Of a DNA stretch of 14,739 bases, positions 14,090-14,739 are shown in pieces. How positions within the stretch are numbered: position 1 is the first letter of the stretch; each line of letters starts with the position of its first letter. The stretch spans positions 1 through 14,739 of the forward strand of contig JAJRSY010000032.1 in assembly GCA_024278565.1 (NCBI GenBank). Direction: 5' to 3'. Below the pieces are notes generated by a model. That model had not been told where the DNA came from. It saw only the letters and a list, made by a program, of their open reading frames with translations, and did no database searches. Made by a program: the position numbers and the translations under genes. The DNA comes from Bacteroidota bacterium. Its GTDB lineage: Bacteria; Bacteroidota; Bacteroidia; Flavobacteriales; Flavobacteriaceae.

Positions 14090-14739
14090 TTACCTCTTAA
14101 CTTTCTTCTTGGGCTTGGCCTTTTTCTTTGGAGATTTTTTTTCAATCAGCGCCTTGGCATCTTGCAAAGAAACCTTTGTCGCATCAACACTTTTGGCGAT
14201 TTCAACCTTTATCTTACCTTTTATAATGTTGTGCCTGCCCCATCTTGCCTTTTCGATACGAATGCCTTCTTCTGGCCATTCTTGTATCAATTTATCGATT
14301 TCTTTCTGCTTTTTAATCTCTATCAATTCTTCGATGTTCTCTTGCGACAGATTATCGAAATCGTACTTTTTGTTTACGTTGATGAACATTCCGTCCCACT
14401 TGATAAAAGGACCAAAACGACCTGTTCCCTTTATCACATCCTTGCCTTCATAGGTTGCGACCGGGGCATCTGCTTTTTGTTTGGCAACGATCAGTTCAAT
14501 GGCCCGGTCCAATTCGATCTCCATGGCGCTTTCGCCTTTATCCATGGATATGAATTTTTCGCCAAATTTCACATAAGGGCCAAAACGACCTACATTGGCG
14601 AGCACTTCCTCTCCTTCATAGACCCCCAGTTTTCTGGGAAGTTTAAAAAGATCCATCGCCTCTTCAAAGGTTATCGTGCTCAAAGATTGATCGGGCAACA
14701 AACTGGCAAAAGTCGGCTTCTCTTCATCATCTACGGTGC
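14090..14739 (-). CDS. topA: DNA topoisomerase I, C-terminal part (5' end outside window)
   Basis: The last 215 or so codons of a gene that continues past the right edge; the frame stays open to 14739. The visible part carries TopA C-terminal repeats. One has YEGEEVLANVGRFGPYVKFG followed by EKFISM. A second has GKDVIKGTGRFGPFIKW followed by DGMFINV. A further domain with GIRIEKARWGRHNI and a lysine-rich tail (KKSPKKKAKPKKKVKR) ends the protein. These repeats bind single-stranded DNA and follow the catalytic core in Bacteroidetes type IA topoisomerases, which relax negative supercoils. The catalytic Tyr lies outside the window. The reading begins inside the gene: the TTG at 14701 is an internal Leu codon, since EKPTFASLLPDQSLSTI reads straight through it. 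Confidence 0.93.
   Translation of the reverse strand, partial: TVDDEEKPTFASLLPDQSLSTITFEEAMDLFKLPRKLGVYEGEEVLANVGRFGPYVKFGEKFISMDKGESAMEIELDRAIELIVAKQKADAPVATYEGKDVIKGTGRFGPFIKWDGMFINVNKKYDFDNLSQENIEELIEIKKQKEIDKLIQEWPEEGIRIEKARWGRHNIIKGKIKVEIAKSVDATKVSLQDAKALIEKKSPKKKAKPKKKVKR

Overview
The window reads as chromosomal DNA from a gliding or T9SS-bearing member of the Bacteroidota, most likely a marine Flavobacteriaceae. The evidence is a complete gldK-gldL-gldM-gldN cluster, A-rich regions ahead of start codons with no strong Shine-Dalgarno sequences, a TAnnTTTG-type promoter element, and moderate-to-low GC. I cannot name the genus.

Layout from right to left, since almost everything is on the minus strand. 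The 3' end of topA (DNA topoisomerase I) enters from the right edge. A 223-base gap with a GC-rich palindromic repeat follows. Next is an arginase/formimidoylglutamase-fold protein whose metal ligands are largely missing. Then comes the gliding/T9SS cluster gldK, gldL, gldM, gldN, closed by a strong terminator near 7785-7818. GldK is an outer-membrane lipoprotein and GldN its periplasmic ring partner. GldL and GldM form the proton-driven inner-membrane motor, and every motor residue I could map is present. Left of the terminator are a DAO-family FAD oxidoreductase, an ABC-F ATPase and three tandem paralogous secreted leucine-rich-repeat proteins.

The left end changes orientation. A plus-strand GIN-domain (DUF2807) secreted protein converges on the LRR genes, with a perfect 15-bp bidirectional terminator between them. 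A divergently oriented Nramp-family transporter is cut by the left edge.

The observations most worth a second look are: (1) a previously unlabelled interspersed repeat present at both ends of the window (about 1162-1275 and 13934-13981), sharing a core next to GC-rich palindromes; (2) a probable pseudoenzyme of the ureohydrolase fold next to the gliding motor operon; (3) an identical short C-terminal tail, ADTKF plus acidic residues, on all three LRR paralogs, which lack an obvious T9SS C-terminal domain; (4) a strong GC-rich stem-loop between gldM and gldN; (5) an Nramp homolog with GPGS where the family normally has the metal-binding DPGN. No tRNA, rRNA, CRISPR array, insertion sequence or phage gene was seen.
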